Of a stretch of DNA of 64,000 bases, positions 33,827 through 43,844 are shown in pieces. The DNA comes from Brachypterus glaber. Lineage: Eukaryota; Arthropoda; Insecta; Coleoptera; Kateretidae. The stretch covers positions 9,402,319-9,466,318 of the forward strand of contig OY294054.1 of the NCBI GenBank assembly GCA_958510825.1. The letters are read 5' to 3'. Both the position numbers and the translations under genes were made by a program. Below the pieces are notes generated by a model that was not told where the DNA came from, did no database searches, and saw only the letters and a list, made by a program, of their open reading frames with translations. The stretch's first letter is position 1. Each line of letters starts with the position of its first letter.

Positions 33827-34494
33827 AAACTTGTGGACATAAAAACATATGAGCCACTTGATCTAAATATTACCTTTTTTTCTTTCTTAATAATTTCTCT
33901 GTGTATATTTTTTAAAGTTACTTTTTTAAATGTATTGAAAGCCTTAACATTTTTAAATAATTATATATTTTGCACTATCTAACATTTTTTTTAAATTATT
34001 TTTAGGTGTTTTAATCACGATGGAAAAAGCCTTCGATAGATATTTTTTTTTGTAAAACAAAGTCTTTAAAGATATTTTAAACAAGTATAATAAAATTTAA
34101 AATTTGTTTATATTATGTACGTAGTACTTATGAAATATTTATTTATGATAAATAAACCATAGTTTGTAAGAAAAAAGACTTATTTAAGTACTTTTCCTTT
34201 AAGAAACAGTCTCAAGTGGCGATAACAGCACACAGAAATAAGGTATTTTGTTACACTGTAAAAAGTTACATGTTTTAACACCAATTAACAAGCAATTGAG
34301 TTAATTCTTGTCCACAAGGAACCTGATCAAAATACCAAAATTTGTCGTGTCAAAATTTTGTAAAATATACACAATGCTTTTGAATTTTTTACAAATTTTC
34401 TTGGTAATTTTAACACATTTTGCGAAATATTGTGTAAACAATAGACAAATATAAATTATATGGTTTGGACTTCTGGTTTTGTTATTAACACAGA
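33827..34494. other. AT-rich intergenic
   Basis: No gene. The phrase ttacactgtaaaaagttaca at 34252 resembles the cactgtaaaaa terminus of the nested element at 42695. Confidence 0.4.
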
Positions 34495-34620
34495 CCCACA
34501 CAAAAAAAAGTTGTTTGTACTGGGGTTGGGACCCACCTATCTTATGTATTTTGGGATGCTGAACACGAATTTGCCATAAAAAAAAGGAAACTGGTGGCTC
34601 ATTATTTTGCAACACTGAAA
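34495..34620 (+). mobile_element. MITE family P, fragment
   Basis: About 125 bp matches the left half of 40645-40915 in the same orientation: cccacacaaaaaaaagttgt, ctggggttgggacccaccta, cttatgtattttgggatgct. The right arm is missing. Confidence 0.75.
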
Positions 34621-34632
34621 ATCTCATATTAC

Positions 34633-35340
34633 ACTAGGCAACAAATCTCAACTTTTTTTTTTGCCCCGATCGGAAAGTAAATTTTTCTTACTAATTCAAG
34701 GGCGTAGAAACCGAATCTGAACTTAGAAAAATTTCAGCACCTAAAATTTTTGAGATATAAATCCAGGAAATCATGACGCTTTTTTTCAAAATCTTTAAAA
34801 AAATGAGTAGGATTTTGAAAATTTTAGGGTATATTAAAAAAAATACGAGGAACTCAAAAATATATATGCCAAGGACCTACTGTTAGAGTAAGTACGCGAA
34901 AAAAAATAAAAAGCTTAAAATGAAAGTGCAGAGTTTACTTAATTGCTCTTTTGTGGCAAAACTATCAAATCTGTATAAAAATTTTATGGGACTTAATTTG
35001 TAGATTATAAAATTCTCTACAAAAATTTTTATACAAATGTTTTTTTATTTTGCTTAGTTTGTTCGTAAAAAGTAAATAAATGAGAAAGAAACAAAATTAA
35101 AGTACACAGTGTAAACTTTTCAATTTAAAGGCGCAGAATCCAAATTTGACCTTGAAAAAAATCCAGCACGTCTTATTTTTTAAATTTTAGTACAGGCAGT
35201 TATGCCAATTTAAAAATAATTTATAAAACAAAATATTGTGTTTTTTTTTTTTGCTTTTTTAATCATAAAAATGTTACTTTATTACATAAGAACCATATTA
35301 CGTAACATTTTTTTAGTTAATTTTTGACCCTAGTAATGAT
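34633..35340 (+). mobile_element. Non-coding repeat family X, short copy
   Basis: Begins actaggcaacaaatctcaac. Matches both flanks of the long copy at 23366-24899 but lacks about 800 bp between caaatg..tttttt (about 35045) and ttgcttagtttgttcgtaaa. A partial third unit with gccgaatctaaatttgtcct lies at 35535. Confidence 0.75.
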
Positions 35341-35599
35341 TTTTGTAAATTTTTAGCATGAGTACGTGGCAATAAGCTTGTCCCCTTATGCACCCTTCTC
35401 CTTACCCTCCACCCCTACTTAGTTTTGTCATATTATCAATTTTTTTTTTAATTTTTTTTTTCATAATATCCCCATTTATTCTACCTATGAATTTAAAGTT
35501 TCCATGTTTTAAGTTGGGTATTTTTTAACTAATATTGAGTCGCCGAATCTAAATTTGTCCTCGGAATATTTTTATCTCCCATGATTTTAGAACAAAATA

Positions 35600-35620
35600 T
35601 AAGATAAGATAAGATAAGAT
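35600..35620 (-). repeat. LINE 3' tail, (AAGAT)4 on the plus strand
   Basis: Four tandem aagat pentamers mark the 3' end of the LINE. Short tandem tails instead of poly(A) are typical of CR1-like and some Jockey-related elements. Confidence 0.8.
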
Positions 35621-35968
35621 GAGTTTATTGTTTAAATTATTATGTTTTACAATGCATCTATTATTAACAATAAACCATATAATCACAAAAAGCTTTCGCT
35701 TGTGCGTGATGAAAAAAAAAGGAATATAAATTATACATATATAAGTATTAGAATATAAAAAAAAAAAAAAATGCTTAAAAAAAAAAATTTTAAAAATTAA
35801 GACTAAAAAAAAAAACACACACGCTTCCATACGTACATACATAAAATCACATCCACGCACCATCTATGCTTTTTTATAAAATAATTCAATTTGTTTCGTT
35901 TGAGGTAGGTAAATATGGGAAAAACAGTGTCCTTTGCAGTATCTGTGATTCAAATAAAAATTAGTTTT

Positions 35969-38695
35969 TTATAATAGTTTAGTATTTTTGTGAACAAAGT
36001 TGCATATTTTGTGAAAATAATTTTGACGGCTATCAAAGACCTGGGCTTCATTAAAAATTTGATCCGACGAATAGGAGTATGGTTTGTTAAAGATAGTTTT
36101 AAGTATCTTTTTTTGAATTACATCCAATTGATTAAGGTGGGTACTTTGAACGCCACCCCAACCAATTATTCCATAAGTTAAGTGTGGGCCTACTAGACTT
36201 GTATAGAGCATTTCAAGCTGTCTCACATCTAAGAAGTCTCTTAAGTTTCTGAACAAGTATAATAAGCTTCTCATTTTTTTAACAACATAGTTTATATGGT
36301 GATTCCACTTAAGGTGACTGTCCAACATAATACCTAGGTATTTAATGCTCTCTGATATATTTATTTTTAGCGGATTTTGTTGAGCTATATTAAGTGTTTT
36401 GTACAATGGTAGGGACGATTTATAGGAACCAAAGGGAATAAAATATGTTTTTTCAAAATTAATAGTTAGTAGCTGATTATCGAACCATTCCTTAATCAGC
36501 AGAAAGTCAGTCTCAGCCACATTCCTAAGCTCGCTCCAGCTGTCCGCACTGTAGACTAGTACCGTATCATCAGCAAAGCTTATAATGAAAGCTTTACTTT
36601 TTAACAGGAACATGTTATTTATATAGATGAGGAAGAGCAGAGGACCCAGAACAGTCCCCTGTGGCACGCCACATTGGATCGCTCTAAAGTCACTTATTTC
36701 TCCCACCCGTACTGCCTGTTTCCTGTCAGTTAAGTAGCTTTCAAATAGGCTGAGTGATGTACCTCTTATGCCTAGTTCTTCTAAAGATTTTAAAAGAAGA
36801 GCATGATCTACAGTATCGAACGCTTTTGCGACATCAAGAAATATGGCGAGACAAGGTTTTGTTGCATCAATATTTTGATATATAACATCTGTCAGACACG
36901 CAATGGCGTCTTCCGTGGATTTTCCTTCCTGGAACCCGAACTGCCTGTCTGACAGTATGTTATATTTTTTTATGAAATTAAGCAGTCTATATTTTAATAT
37001 TTTTTCAAAAATTTTTGCAACATTGCTGATTAAGGAGATTGGTCGGTAATTCAGCACGTCTAACTTGTCTCCTTTCTTAAATATTGGTACAATAACACTA
37101 TTTTTAAATGCCATAGGTACTATGCCTGTTTTAAAGATTTGATTTATTATAAAAGCCACAGGTTCCTCAATATAGTCAACAATCTTTTTTAGTGTAACAG
37201 ACTGTATTTGATCCATACCAGCAGAACATTTAGACTTTAATGAAACAATAAATTTTCGGACTTCGTGCCGGTTAGTTTCAAGCAAAACAAATGAATTTGA
37301 ATTTCTTTTAGATGGACCTTTATATTTTTCGTTTCTTTTTATCTTGGATGCTAGCTTTTTTCCTACCTCTGAGAATCTTTTGTTAAAAATATTAGCAACA
37401 GCTGTTTTGTTTGTAATTTGTACTTTATTTTCGTTATTAATTGCGTTAATTTTATTATCTCCTAATTTCTTATTTGTGAGTTTATTAAAAATTGACCAAA
37501 TATCTTTTGAACTTTTTTTATTAGTTTCTAGCAAATTTTTATAGTAGTCCACTTTTGCATTTTTAATTAATTTATTAAGCGTATTTTTATAAGACTTATA
37601 TTGATTTTTTAATTGAATACTAAGAGGATTTTTTTGAAGGTTTTTGTACATTTTATTTTTATGATTAATACTGTTTATAATACCATTAGTGATCCATTCA
37701 TTGCGTTTTATATCATTATGTTTAATTTTTTTAATATGTGTATTATTAGTAATTCTACTCTTTAAAATTTCTAAAAATGAATTGGTGGAGTCCTCCACAT
37801 TTTTTTGCTTATAGAGATTCTCCCAGCTGACATTTTTCATGTCAGATATCAAAGAGTCATAGTTAATAGTTTTTATATGCCTATTTTGTTGTTTGACCGT
37901 GAATGATTTATTTTTGGTGTGTATTAGTTGGACAATAGTGGCATAATGATCTGTAAGATCGTGTCTTAGGATAATTGGTAGTATAAGATCTTCCACATTA
38001 TGAAGACTTTTCACAAATATGTGATCAATACACGATTTTGTTGTATCATTTTCTACGCGCGTATATTCATTAATAGCTGAGATAAAACCGAACTCAGAAA
38101 GGGAGTTTAAATATTCTGAGGGGATTTCCGAATTTTCATCTTTGATATTTATATTTATATCACCTACAATGAGATCATAGTCTTTTTTATCTTTTCTTAA
38201 ATCTAAGTACTTACTTAGACTTTCTATAAAACCTTGGAGCTGTTCTTTCTTTTTTTCAGACGGAGACCTATAGATACACAAGACAGAAAAGCTTAATTTT
38301 TCCATTTCAAATTTTAACTGAACACAGTTTGATGAACTTATTTTCACATAATCATAAACATAATTTAAATCACTCTTTATGTAAATAACTATGCCATCGT
38401 TTCTATTGAAACTACCCTGATTATAAATAACATCGTACCCTTTTATTTTAAACAGATCTATGTTATGAATATTGTGTGTTTCAGTCAGAACTATCAAATC
38501 GTAAATATAACTTTGTGAGTGTAGAAAGACCTGTAAATTATCGAAATTTTGATTCAGGCTACGTATATTTAGATTTAACAATTTTAAGTTTATAGAATTC
38601 TCATTAATCTGTAACACTTCTAAACAATCAGAAACACTGTCCAGAACTTCCGTTTTTACCCTATTTACCTCAAAATCACGAATGTAGTTATTCAT
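35969..38695 (-). CDS. LINE ORF2: AP endonuclease and reverse transcriptase
   Basis: A 908-residue intact frame from an ATG. Residues 38-255 are an APE-type endonuclease: NLNIRSLN (41-48), VLTETHN (69-75, catalytic Glu72), VGDININ (177-183), SCIDHIFV (221-228) and LTDH (247-250). These nick target DNA to prime reverse transcription. Residues about 525-790 are the reverse transcriptase: NYRPISLISNVAKIFEKIL (549-567), FGFQEGKSTEDA (586-597), FLDVAKAFDTVDH (619-631, catalytic Asp621), GVPQGTVLGP (676-685) and SFADD (706-710, catalytic DD). The C terminus is short after VHKNTKLL, lacking the YNTR/GIKLYN-like end found in many relatives, so the 3' end may be prematurely stopped. No frameshift was seen. 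It lies 119 bp downstream of ORF1. Confidence 0.93.
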   Translation of the reverse strand: MNNYIRDFEVNRVKTEVLDSVSDCLEVLQINENSINLKLLNLNIRSLNQNFDNLQVFLHSQSYIYDLIVLTETHNIHNIDLFKIKGYDVIYNQGSFNRNDGIVIYIKSDLNYVYDYVKISSSNCVQLKFEMEKLSFSVLCIYRSPSEKKKEQLQGFIESLSKYLDLRKDKKDYDLIVGDININIKDENSEIPSEYLNSLSEFGFISAINEYTRVENDTTKSCIDHIFVKSLHNVEDLILPIILRHDLTDHYATIVQLIHTKNKSFTVKQQNRHIKTINYDSLISDMKNVSWENLYKQKNVEDSTNSFLEILKSRITNNTHIKKIKHNDIKRNEWITNGIINSINHKNKMYKNLQKNPLSIQLKNQYKSYKNTLNKLIKNAKVDYYKNLLETNKKSSKDIWSIFNKLTNKKLGDNKINAINNENKVQITNKTAVANIFNKRFSEVGKKLASKIKRNEKYKGPSKRNSNSFVLLETNRHEVRKFIVSLKSKCSAGMDQIQSVTLKKIVDYIEEPVAFIINQIFKTGIVPMAFKNSVIVPIFKKGDKLDVLNYRPISLISNVAKIFEKILKYRLLNFIKKYNILSDRQFGFQEGKSTEDAIACLTDVIYQNIDATKPCLAIFLDVAKAFDTVDHALLLKSLEELGIRGTSLSLFESYLTDRKQAVRVGEISDFRAIQCGVPQGTVLGPLLFLIYINNMFLLKSKAFIISFADDTVLVYSADSWSELRNVAETDFLLIKEWFDNQLLTINFEKTYFIPFGSYKSSLPLYKTLNIAQQNPLKINISESIKYLGIMLDSHLKWNHHINYVVKKMRSLLYLFRNLRDFLDVRQLEMLYTSLVGPHLTYGIIGWGGVQSTHLNQLDVIQKKILKTIFNKPYSYSSDQIFNEAQVFDSRQNYFHKICNFVHKNTKLL

Positions 38696-38814
38696 TAAAA
38701 AAAGAAAAAAAAAATGAAAAGATTAATAAACAATAAAACAAAATTATAAGGTAAATAAACTACAAAAATAAAATAGATATTATGTAAGAATAAAATGAAA
38801 GAAATTCGCAAATT

Positions 38815-39215
38815 TTATAAATTGGCTTTAGTATTGCGTGTTATTCGTCCAGGCGCCGGGAATTTTATAGTTGTTACTGCCTTTTGAGTATCAGGCCAAT
38901 TTTTGGTGGGAGGCTGAGTTTTTTTGCCTTTTTCTGACCCCACTGTTTTGCTGCTAATACTTTCTTCTGTAAACGTGGGAGTAGCAGGCGTTTCAATTTC
39001 CGACTCGATGTCACTTTCTGTTTCTGCAAGCTTTTCCAGGTCTTCTGCAGTATAGGCGTTTCCATTTATGTACAGTTTGTTGTGTTTTATGTACACATCA
39101 GTGTACTTGAGCTTTGCGGATTTTAAACTTTCATACAAAATTTTCTTGTTTCTTTGATCTTCGGGGCAAAGATCATCAGAAATAGAAATGCCGGTGCCCT
39201 TTAAGGATTTAATAT
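38815..39215 (-). pseudogene. LINE ORF1, C-terminal part, broken by PLE
   Basis: This is the C-terminal 133 or so codons of ORF1. They include LKGTGISISDDLCPEDQRNK, then YIKHNKLYINGNAYTAEDLE, and end in a Ser/Thr/Pro-rich tail. The pattern (KGTGI..EDL.PE.R, then a K.NKLY.NG.. .Y) is typical of the C terminus of ORF1 nucleic-acid-binding proteins in Jockey/CR1-type LINEs. The open frame continues artificially into antisense PLE sequence up to 39249. Upstream ORF1 codons lie beyond the PLE at 40401-40480 in the same frame. Confidence 0.8.
39205..39215. repeat. Target-site duplication, left copy
   Basis: ggatttaatat is repeated exactly at 40401-40411 on the other side of the PLE. A further matching a may extend it to 12 bp. 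Confidence 0.85.
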
Positions 39216-40268
39216 GTGTCAGGCGCCGCAATGGGATCCCCATTATCACCCCCTGCGGCCAATGCTTTCATGGAATACTTCGAGAAAAAAGCTATTGAGT
39301 CATTTCCATTAAAACCTAAAATTTGGCGCAGATACGTAGACGATGTCTATGCTATTTGGCCCCATGGCATGGAAAGCCTTCAAGGTTTTCTAAATCACCT
39401 CAATTCCCAACATAAATCTATACGGTTTACGATGGAAATTGAGAACAACGGATCACTTCCCTTTTTGGACGTTTTGGTTTACAAAACGGAAAATGGCTCA
39501 ATAGGACACTCGGTATACAGGAAGAAAACCCACACTGACAGATACCTAAACTCATTTTCACATCACCATCCCTCTCAAAAACGCTCGGTAGTTAATTCAC
39601 TTGTTCATAGGGCGTTCATGATTTCAGACAAGAATTCCCTAGACACAGAACTCCTTAAACTAACCAAAGCCTTGACCATGAACGGTTATACCAAAAAAGA
39701 CATTAATAAGACCATATACAAATACAGAAATCCCAGACCCAAACAACAGGACAATAGTGACAATGACAGACAGACACAAGTTATACTTCCCTATGTAAGC
39801 GGTATCACGGATAAAATAGGTAAACTTTTGAAGAAGTCAAATATTAAGCCTATATTTCGGTCCAACCAAAAATTAGGTCAATGTTTGACTTCAACAAAAG
39901 ACAAAATACCCCTGAGTTCAGAAGGCGTATATAAAATACCCTGCTCCTGTGGTACGGTTTACATAGGTGAAACTAAGAGAAAAATTTCTACAAGACTTCA
40001 AGAGCATGAGCGCAATATAAGAAAGAAACAAATTTCCTTATCGGCAGTAGCCGAACATGTACATGAAACAGGTCATAAAATCAATTTGTCTGAAACAAAA
40101 CAAATATTAACAGAAAACAGAAAAATGCCAAGGAAGATACGGGAATCGATAGAAATCATCAAGCATCCTAACAATATCAATCGGGACACTGGTTACCACT
40201 TACCTGCAATATGGAAGTCTTTGATAGGAAAAACCTCGTCACGGGTGAATAACCACAACTCGTCATAA
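39216..40268 (+). CDS. PLE partial RT plus GIY-YIG endonuclease
   Basis: 350 codons, opening at GTG because the 5' part is truncated; no genuine start is present. RT motifs: SGAAMGSPLSP (2-12, the B-like motif), YVDD (40-43, catalytic) and LPFLDVLV (81-88, characteristic of PLE RTs). These are followed by the linker and the GIY-YIG domain with GVYK (237-240), TVYIGE (247-252) and TRLQEH (259-264). Full-length Penelope-type proteins are usually around 800 residues, so the N-terminal half and the first RT motifs are missing. Stop at 40268, then 130 bp of 3' sequence. Not functional on its own. Confidence 0.92.
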   Translation: MSGAAMGSPLSPPAANAFMEYFEKKAIESFPLKPKIWRRYVDDVYAIWPHGMESLQGFLNHLNSQHKSIRFTMEIENNGSLPFLDVLVYKTENGSIGHSVYRKKTHTDRYLNSFSHHHPSQKRSVVNSLVHRAFMISDKNSLDTELLKLTKALTMNGYTKKDINKTIYKYRNPRPKQQDNSDNDRQTQVILPYVSGITDKIGKLLKKSNIKPIFRSNQKLGQCLTSTKDKIPLSSEGVYKIPCSCGTVYIGETKRKISTRLQEHERNIRKKQISLSAVAEHVHETGHKINLSETKQILTENRKMPRKIRESIEIIKHPNNINRDTGYHLPAIWKSLIGKTSSRVNNHNSS

Positions 40269-40400
40269 ATAGTGACACAAGTTGATTCGAAACTTAGTTT
40301 CAGATTAATCCCTGAAGATGTCTCTAGTAGTAAGAGACGAAACGTCGGAAAGTGAAAATCCATTAACACGGTCTAAACCCGAAAGTGAAAGTTCTTTATA
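39216..40400 (+). mobile_element. 5'-truncated Penelope-like element in LINE ORF1
   Basis: About 1.19 kb of PLE, from within the RT domain to the element 3' end (gaaagttctttata), flanked by an 11-bp direct repeat. It lies antisense to the host LINE. Its shared part is nearly identical to the pair at 29809-31433, so all three copies probably come from one recently active source. Confidence 0.92.
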
Positions 40401-40480
40401 GGATTTAATATTTTTGTAGACTTTTTGCTTTTTTAAGTAGGACAAAAAAGAGGGATAAAATAATGTTTTTTTAACATTTT
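40401..40480 (-). pseudogene. LINE ORF1 upstream remnant
   Basis: On the minus strand this reads FLSYLKKQKVYKNIKS, which joins in frame with the ORF1 codons at 39215 once the duplicated target site is counted once. It runs only about 30 codons before an in-frame stop (TGA) and the loss of LINE sequence. This confirms that the PLE split ORF1. Confidence 0.7.
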
Positions 40481-40489
40481 TATCTCATT

Positions 40490-40603
40490 TTTCTCAGAAA
40501 AATTAGGTAATATAATATTCTGAGGCCAGATTCGGTTTCAGCGAACCAAGATTAGTTAAAAAACATACGACTCCAATCAGGGCAAGAAACCGTGTTGCCT
40601 AGT
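40490..40603 (-). repeat. Family X terminus, inverted fragment
   Basis: Read on the minus strand it starts actaggcaacacggtttctt and contains gaaaccgaatctggcctcag, matching the first about 110 bp of family X. Confidence 0.65.
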
Positions 40604-40644
40604 GTTATTAGTCTGAAACTTTTGTTTTGTGAGACTGTATAAGG

Positions 40645-40915
40645 CCCACAAAAAAAAAGTTGTCTGTGCTGGGGTTGAGATCCACCTATTCTTATGTATT
40701 TTGGGATGCTGCACACGAATGTGTCATAAAAAAATCATCTCATAAACTCATTTTTTTGCTACACGGGAAAAGCTGCCTAAAATGGTAAAAATCTCATAGA
40801 TCTGCAAATCTGCAATTTCAGTGCAGCAAAAAAATGAGCCATGAAGTGCCTTTTTTAGGACATACATAAGAATAGGTGGGTCTCAATCTCAGCACAGACA
40901 TCTTTTTTTTGTGGG
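40645..40915. mobile_element. MITE family P, complete
   Basis: Arms of roughly 100 bp: cccacaaaaaaaaagttgtc..tgtgctggggttgagatcca at left pairs with ..gggtctcaatctcagcacag..tcttttttttgtggg at right. The inner atgagat / ctcatttttttgctgcac also pair. About 270 bp; no target duplication was identified. A half copy is at 34495-34620. Confidence 0.75.
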
Positions 40916-41159
40916 TCTGTGTAATCCTTACAAATAATTGTGTACCTTAAACATCTAACCCGGATTTGTGTATAGATGTGTTAAATAGGTATTTATTTAA
41001 CAAAAAATCTTTTACGCACGAAATTAACATCCAAACCAAACATAACATAAAATTAACATATTTTTGCCAAACTCATGTTAACAAAAGAAATATATCAATT
41101 TACCAATCGTTTTTTTTTTCTGAAAAAAAAAACAGATTTTTTAAACCAATCTTGATATA

Positions 41160-41870
41160 CCGGGTGTCCCAACTCTATTTACCCAGCGATTTTCTCGAAA
41201 ACTAAAAGAGATAATCAAGTTCTGCGAAAACCGTCTTAAATTAGACAGCTTAAACTATCTTTTAGCATATATTTGATACTTTCAGCTCTCAAAATGTAGG
41301 CAGGGGGGCACGGGGTAGAGTTTTTTTTATATAGAAATGGGGGTCGTATGATATATCATTTTAAAGCAAATAAAATTCTCTATTGGAACGTATATTTTTT
41401 ATTTTTTTTAAACAATTTTTTTAAGTTTTGATTCTTTAATTTTTTGTGCTAAAAAATGCGATTTTTTAATTTTTTTTTTTGTAAATTTTTATTTATGTCA
41501 ATTAAAATAAGTTTAAAAGTATAATTTACGTTTTTTCATCATGAAATTAGTAACTTTTAAAAAATTGTTTGATTTTTTTAGAGTAATTTTAAAATACCCA
41601 TTTTCAACCCTATTTTAAACCCAAAAAAAAATAAAAAATATATAGTTAAATGGAGAATTTAATAAGCTTTAAAATTATGTATCACACGACTCGCCTTTCC
41701 ATTTAAAAAAATGTCTCCTATGCTCCCCTGCCCACATTTTAAGAGCTGAAAGTATCAAATATATTCTAAAAGATAGTTTCAGTTGTCTTATTTAAGAAGA
41801 TTTTAGCAGAATTTTATTATATCTTTAAGTTTTCGAGAAAATCGTTGGGTAAATAGAGTTGGGATACCCG
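41160..41870. mobile_element. FB-A-like foldback with different terminal repeats (copy 4)
   Basis: TIRs of about 45 bp, ccgggtgtcccaactctatt..gcgattttctcgaaaac with their inverse, are flanked by TA. Inside them is the FB-A core: cttaaactatcttttagcat, tttgatactttcagctct, gcaggggggcacgggg and inverses. The termini therefore differ completely from copies 1 and 3 while the core is the same. Confidence 0.8.
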
Positions 41871-42574
41871 GTATACAAAATAAAAAGAGAATTTGAATTA
41901 ATATAACAACATTTCTTTGTAAAAGGATGCTGATTTACTTTAAGATCAAAGTAATATAGGTTTATTAAAGAAGCTAGGTACCAACCTAGAAGTTAAAAAA
42001 ACAATTACGCTTTTATGTAAGAGAATTTGGACGAAAAACCAATTGGCAAGAACTAATCATTTTTTTAGAAGAAGAGCGAGGGTTTTTACTAAAATTTTCC
42101 CTAAGAGCAAAAATCGAAAAAAAAACTTCTTTTGCCTCGAGCAGACCTCTTTTTTTGGTGTAGTGTAAAGAAACCTTTTAACTATAATCTTTGGTATAGC
42201 CGAGAATTCTATTTTAATAGATGCCATTATATTGAAATCCCGCGTTCACAAATGTAAAGTGTGAGTTTTCAAAGGTGAGATATGATGCCTATATTTGCAT
42301 GTGCTTTTAGTAAATTGTTTAGAGGCTGAAAGATATAGTTATCAGGGTAGTTACAGTTACTAGGAAACAAAGTTCTGAGACAATGCTAAAAACTGCCAAT
42401 TACCTTTGGTATAATATACAAGTTGTATAATACAACTGGAAGAGCTTTGTGGGTCTATTTTTAGGTTTCCTAAATACTTGATAACAAGTGATCTGAGATT
42501 AAACATTTTTCCACAAAAATATGCACACTGCGAGATATTTTCAGCAAAAATTACCACTGAAATCTAGTAAATCG
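41871..42574. other. No recognised feature
   Basis: AT-rich; the minus-strand frame at 42557-42360 carries no known domain. Confidence 0.35.
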
Positions 42575-42796
42575 ACACTGAAGAAAATATCTGGTTGGGG
42601 CAATTCGATCAACAGTTAAATATGGAACAACTATTTTTTTGGTTGCTACGACTAGAAATCTGGCAAGGGCTACAAGACAAATTGTTTTGCATACCACACT
42701 GTAAAAACTGCATGTAAAAGAATGTAAAAATACATGAATTTACATAGTACGGAATAGTAAATTTACTATTCTGGACTATGCATAATTCATGAATTT

Positions 42797-42913
42797 ATGT
42801 AAAAGAATGTAAAATATGCAAAAGAATGTAAAAGAATTTAAAAGAATGTAAAAGAATGTAAAAGATTGTAAAAGAATGTAAAAGAATGTAAAATAATGTA
42901 AAAGAATGTAAAA
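42797..42913. repeat. Tandem array, 10-bp unit
   Basis: About twelve units of gaatgtaaaa with a few substitutions (aaataatgta, gattgtaaaa). Confidence 0.9.
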
Positions 42914-43375
42914 ATATATATTTACATTTATTTACATATTTTTACATGATTTTACAATGTCGGGCTATGTTACTTTAAGACGCGCGTGCGCTTTGGACAA
43001 TAACCAAGAAGGCGTCGCATAATAAGACGGACCTTTTAATATTATTATTTTTAGAGAGATAGCGACGCATGCTGCTAGGTTAAAGTGTTAAAAGTGTAAA
43101 AAAAGGTAAATATTATTTATGTACGATATTTAAATGCTTTATTTGTGGCCTAAAATCTACATTCATAAATTACGATCTTTATCAACCAATAGATCTTTAA
43201 AGAAAGATGTAAGCAGTTTATACTCGTATTAAGGGTGCAAATCGTTTGGTTTATTAAACCAAATGAACTTTACGCTACGATATTTCAAAAAAGCTTTGAC
43301 ACAGAGACTTGTAATTTGGAACAAACATTTTCTAAGTAGTAAATATTTTTTTTCAAATATCAAGTCTATGCAAAA

Positions 43376-43555
43376 TATTACCATTCTGGACTATGTAATT
43401 TTTACCGTTCCGGTCTATGCAAAATATTATCATTATGGACTATGTAATTTTTACTGTTCCGGCCTATGTAAAACATTACCATTACGGACTATATAATTTT
43501 TACCATTCCGGTCTATGGCAACATATTACCATTTACGGACTATGTAATTTAATGT
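43376..43555. repeat. Tandem array, 49-bp unit, about 3.5 copies
   Basis: Anchors ggactatgtaatttttacc at 43388, 43437, 43486 and 43537. Each unit alternates ccattctggactatg with gttccggtctatg, so it also has an internal near-half repeat of about 25 bp. Confidence 0.85.
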
Positions 43556-43844
43556 AATTTATTTTTACCGTGCAGACCCTTAAAATCCAAGTTTTGTTTC
43601 TGGTAACCACAAGTTGTGTTGTTGCCCTTACCAGACTCCTGGTTGCAGCAACCACCAACAAAGTTGGTCCGTATTTAACTATTTAACTATTGCCCCAACC
43701 AGATCGTTTTTTTTTTCAGCAGAATATTGTTAAAATTTAGTGTAATTATGACCCGCTTTTATGGGTTTTAAAGATAATTTTTACACCTAACCAAGCGCAC
43801 GTAATATTAGGGTTTCACAAGAGTCGAGAAAATAGCTTTTTTCG

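Larger units (their letters stand above)
35600..40480 (-). mobile_element. LINE, 5' truncated, split by a PLE insertion
   Basis: A minus-strand non-LTR retrotransposon of the Jockey/CR1 superfamily. From its 5' side: an ORF1 remnant (40480-40401 and 39215-38815), a 119-bp gap, a full ORF2 (38695-35969), a 350-bp 3' untranslated region, and a tail of four pentamers (cttat read on the minus strand) at 35600-35620. The 5' truncation lies near 40480, shortly after a stop in the ORF1 frame. The PLE 39216-40400 is inserted inside ORF1. The intact ORF2 suggests a young insertion. The clade cannot be fixed without a tree. Confidence 0.9.
42695..43572. mobile_element. TIR element nested in MITE M copy 3
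   Basis: Begins cacactgtaaaaactgcatg and ends ttatttttaccgtg (short imperfect TIRs). Family M resumes immediately on both sides, with perhaps only a 2-bp duplication. The interior contains two tandem arrays and a less AT-rich block near 42960-43070. Confidence 0.65.
42575..43720. mobile_element. MITE family M, copy 3, split by an insertion
   Basis: The left part 42575-42694 (acactgaagaaaatatctgg, ttggggcaatt, tttggttgctacgac) and the right part 43573-43720 (cagacccttaaaatccaagt, ctggtaaccacaagttg, gccccaaccagatcg) together reproduce family M as seen at 6101-6328. About 880 bp of foreign DNA lies between. Confidence 0.75.

Noticed and set aside
34301..34627. 108-codon minus-strand frame
   Set aside because: Much of it is antisense MITE family P; no known domain.
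39216..39249. N-terminal residues of the minus-strand ORF1 frame
   Set aside because: These codons are antisense PLE sequence; true LINE ORF1 ends at the insertion point.
43376..43555. Alternating 25-bp half-units resembling repeat-spacer order
   Set aside because: Both halves repeat and are similar to one another; it is a minisatellite.
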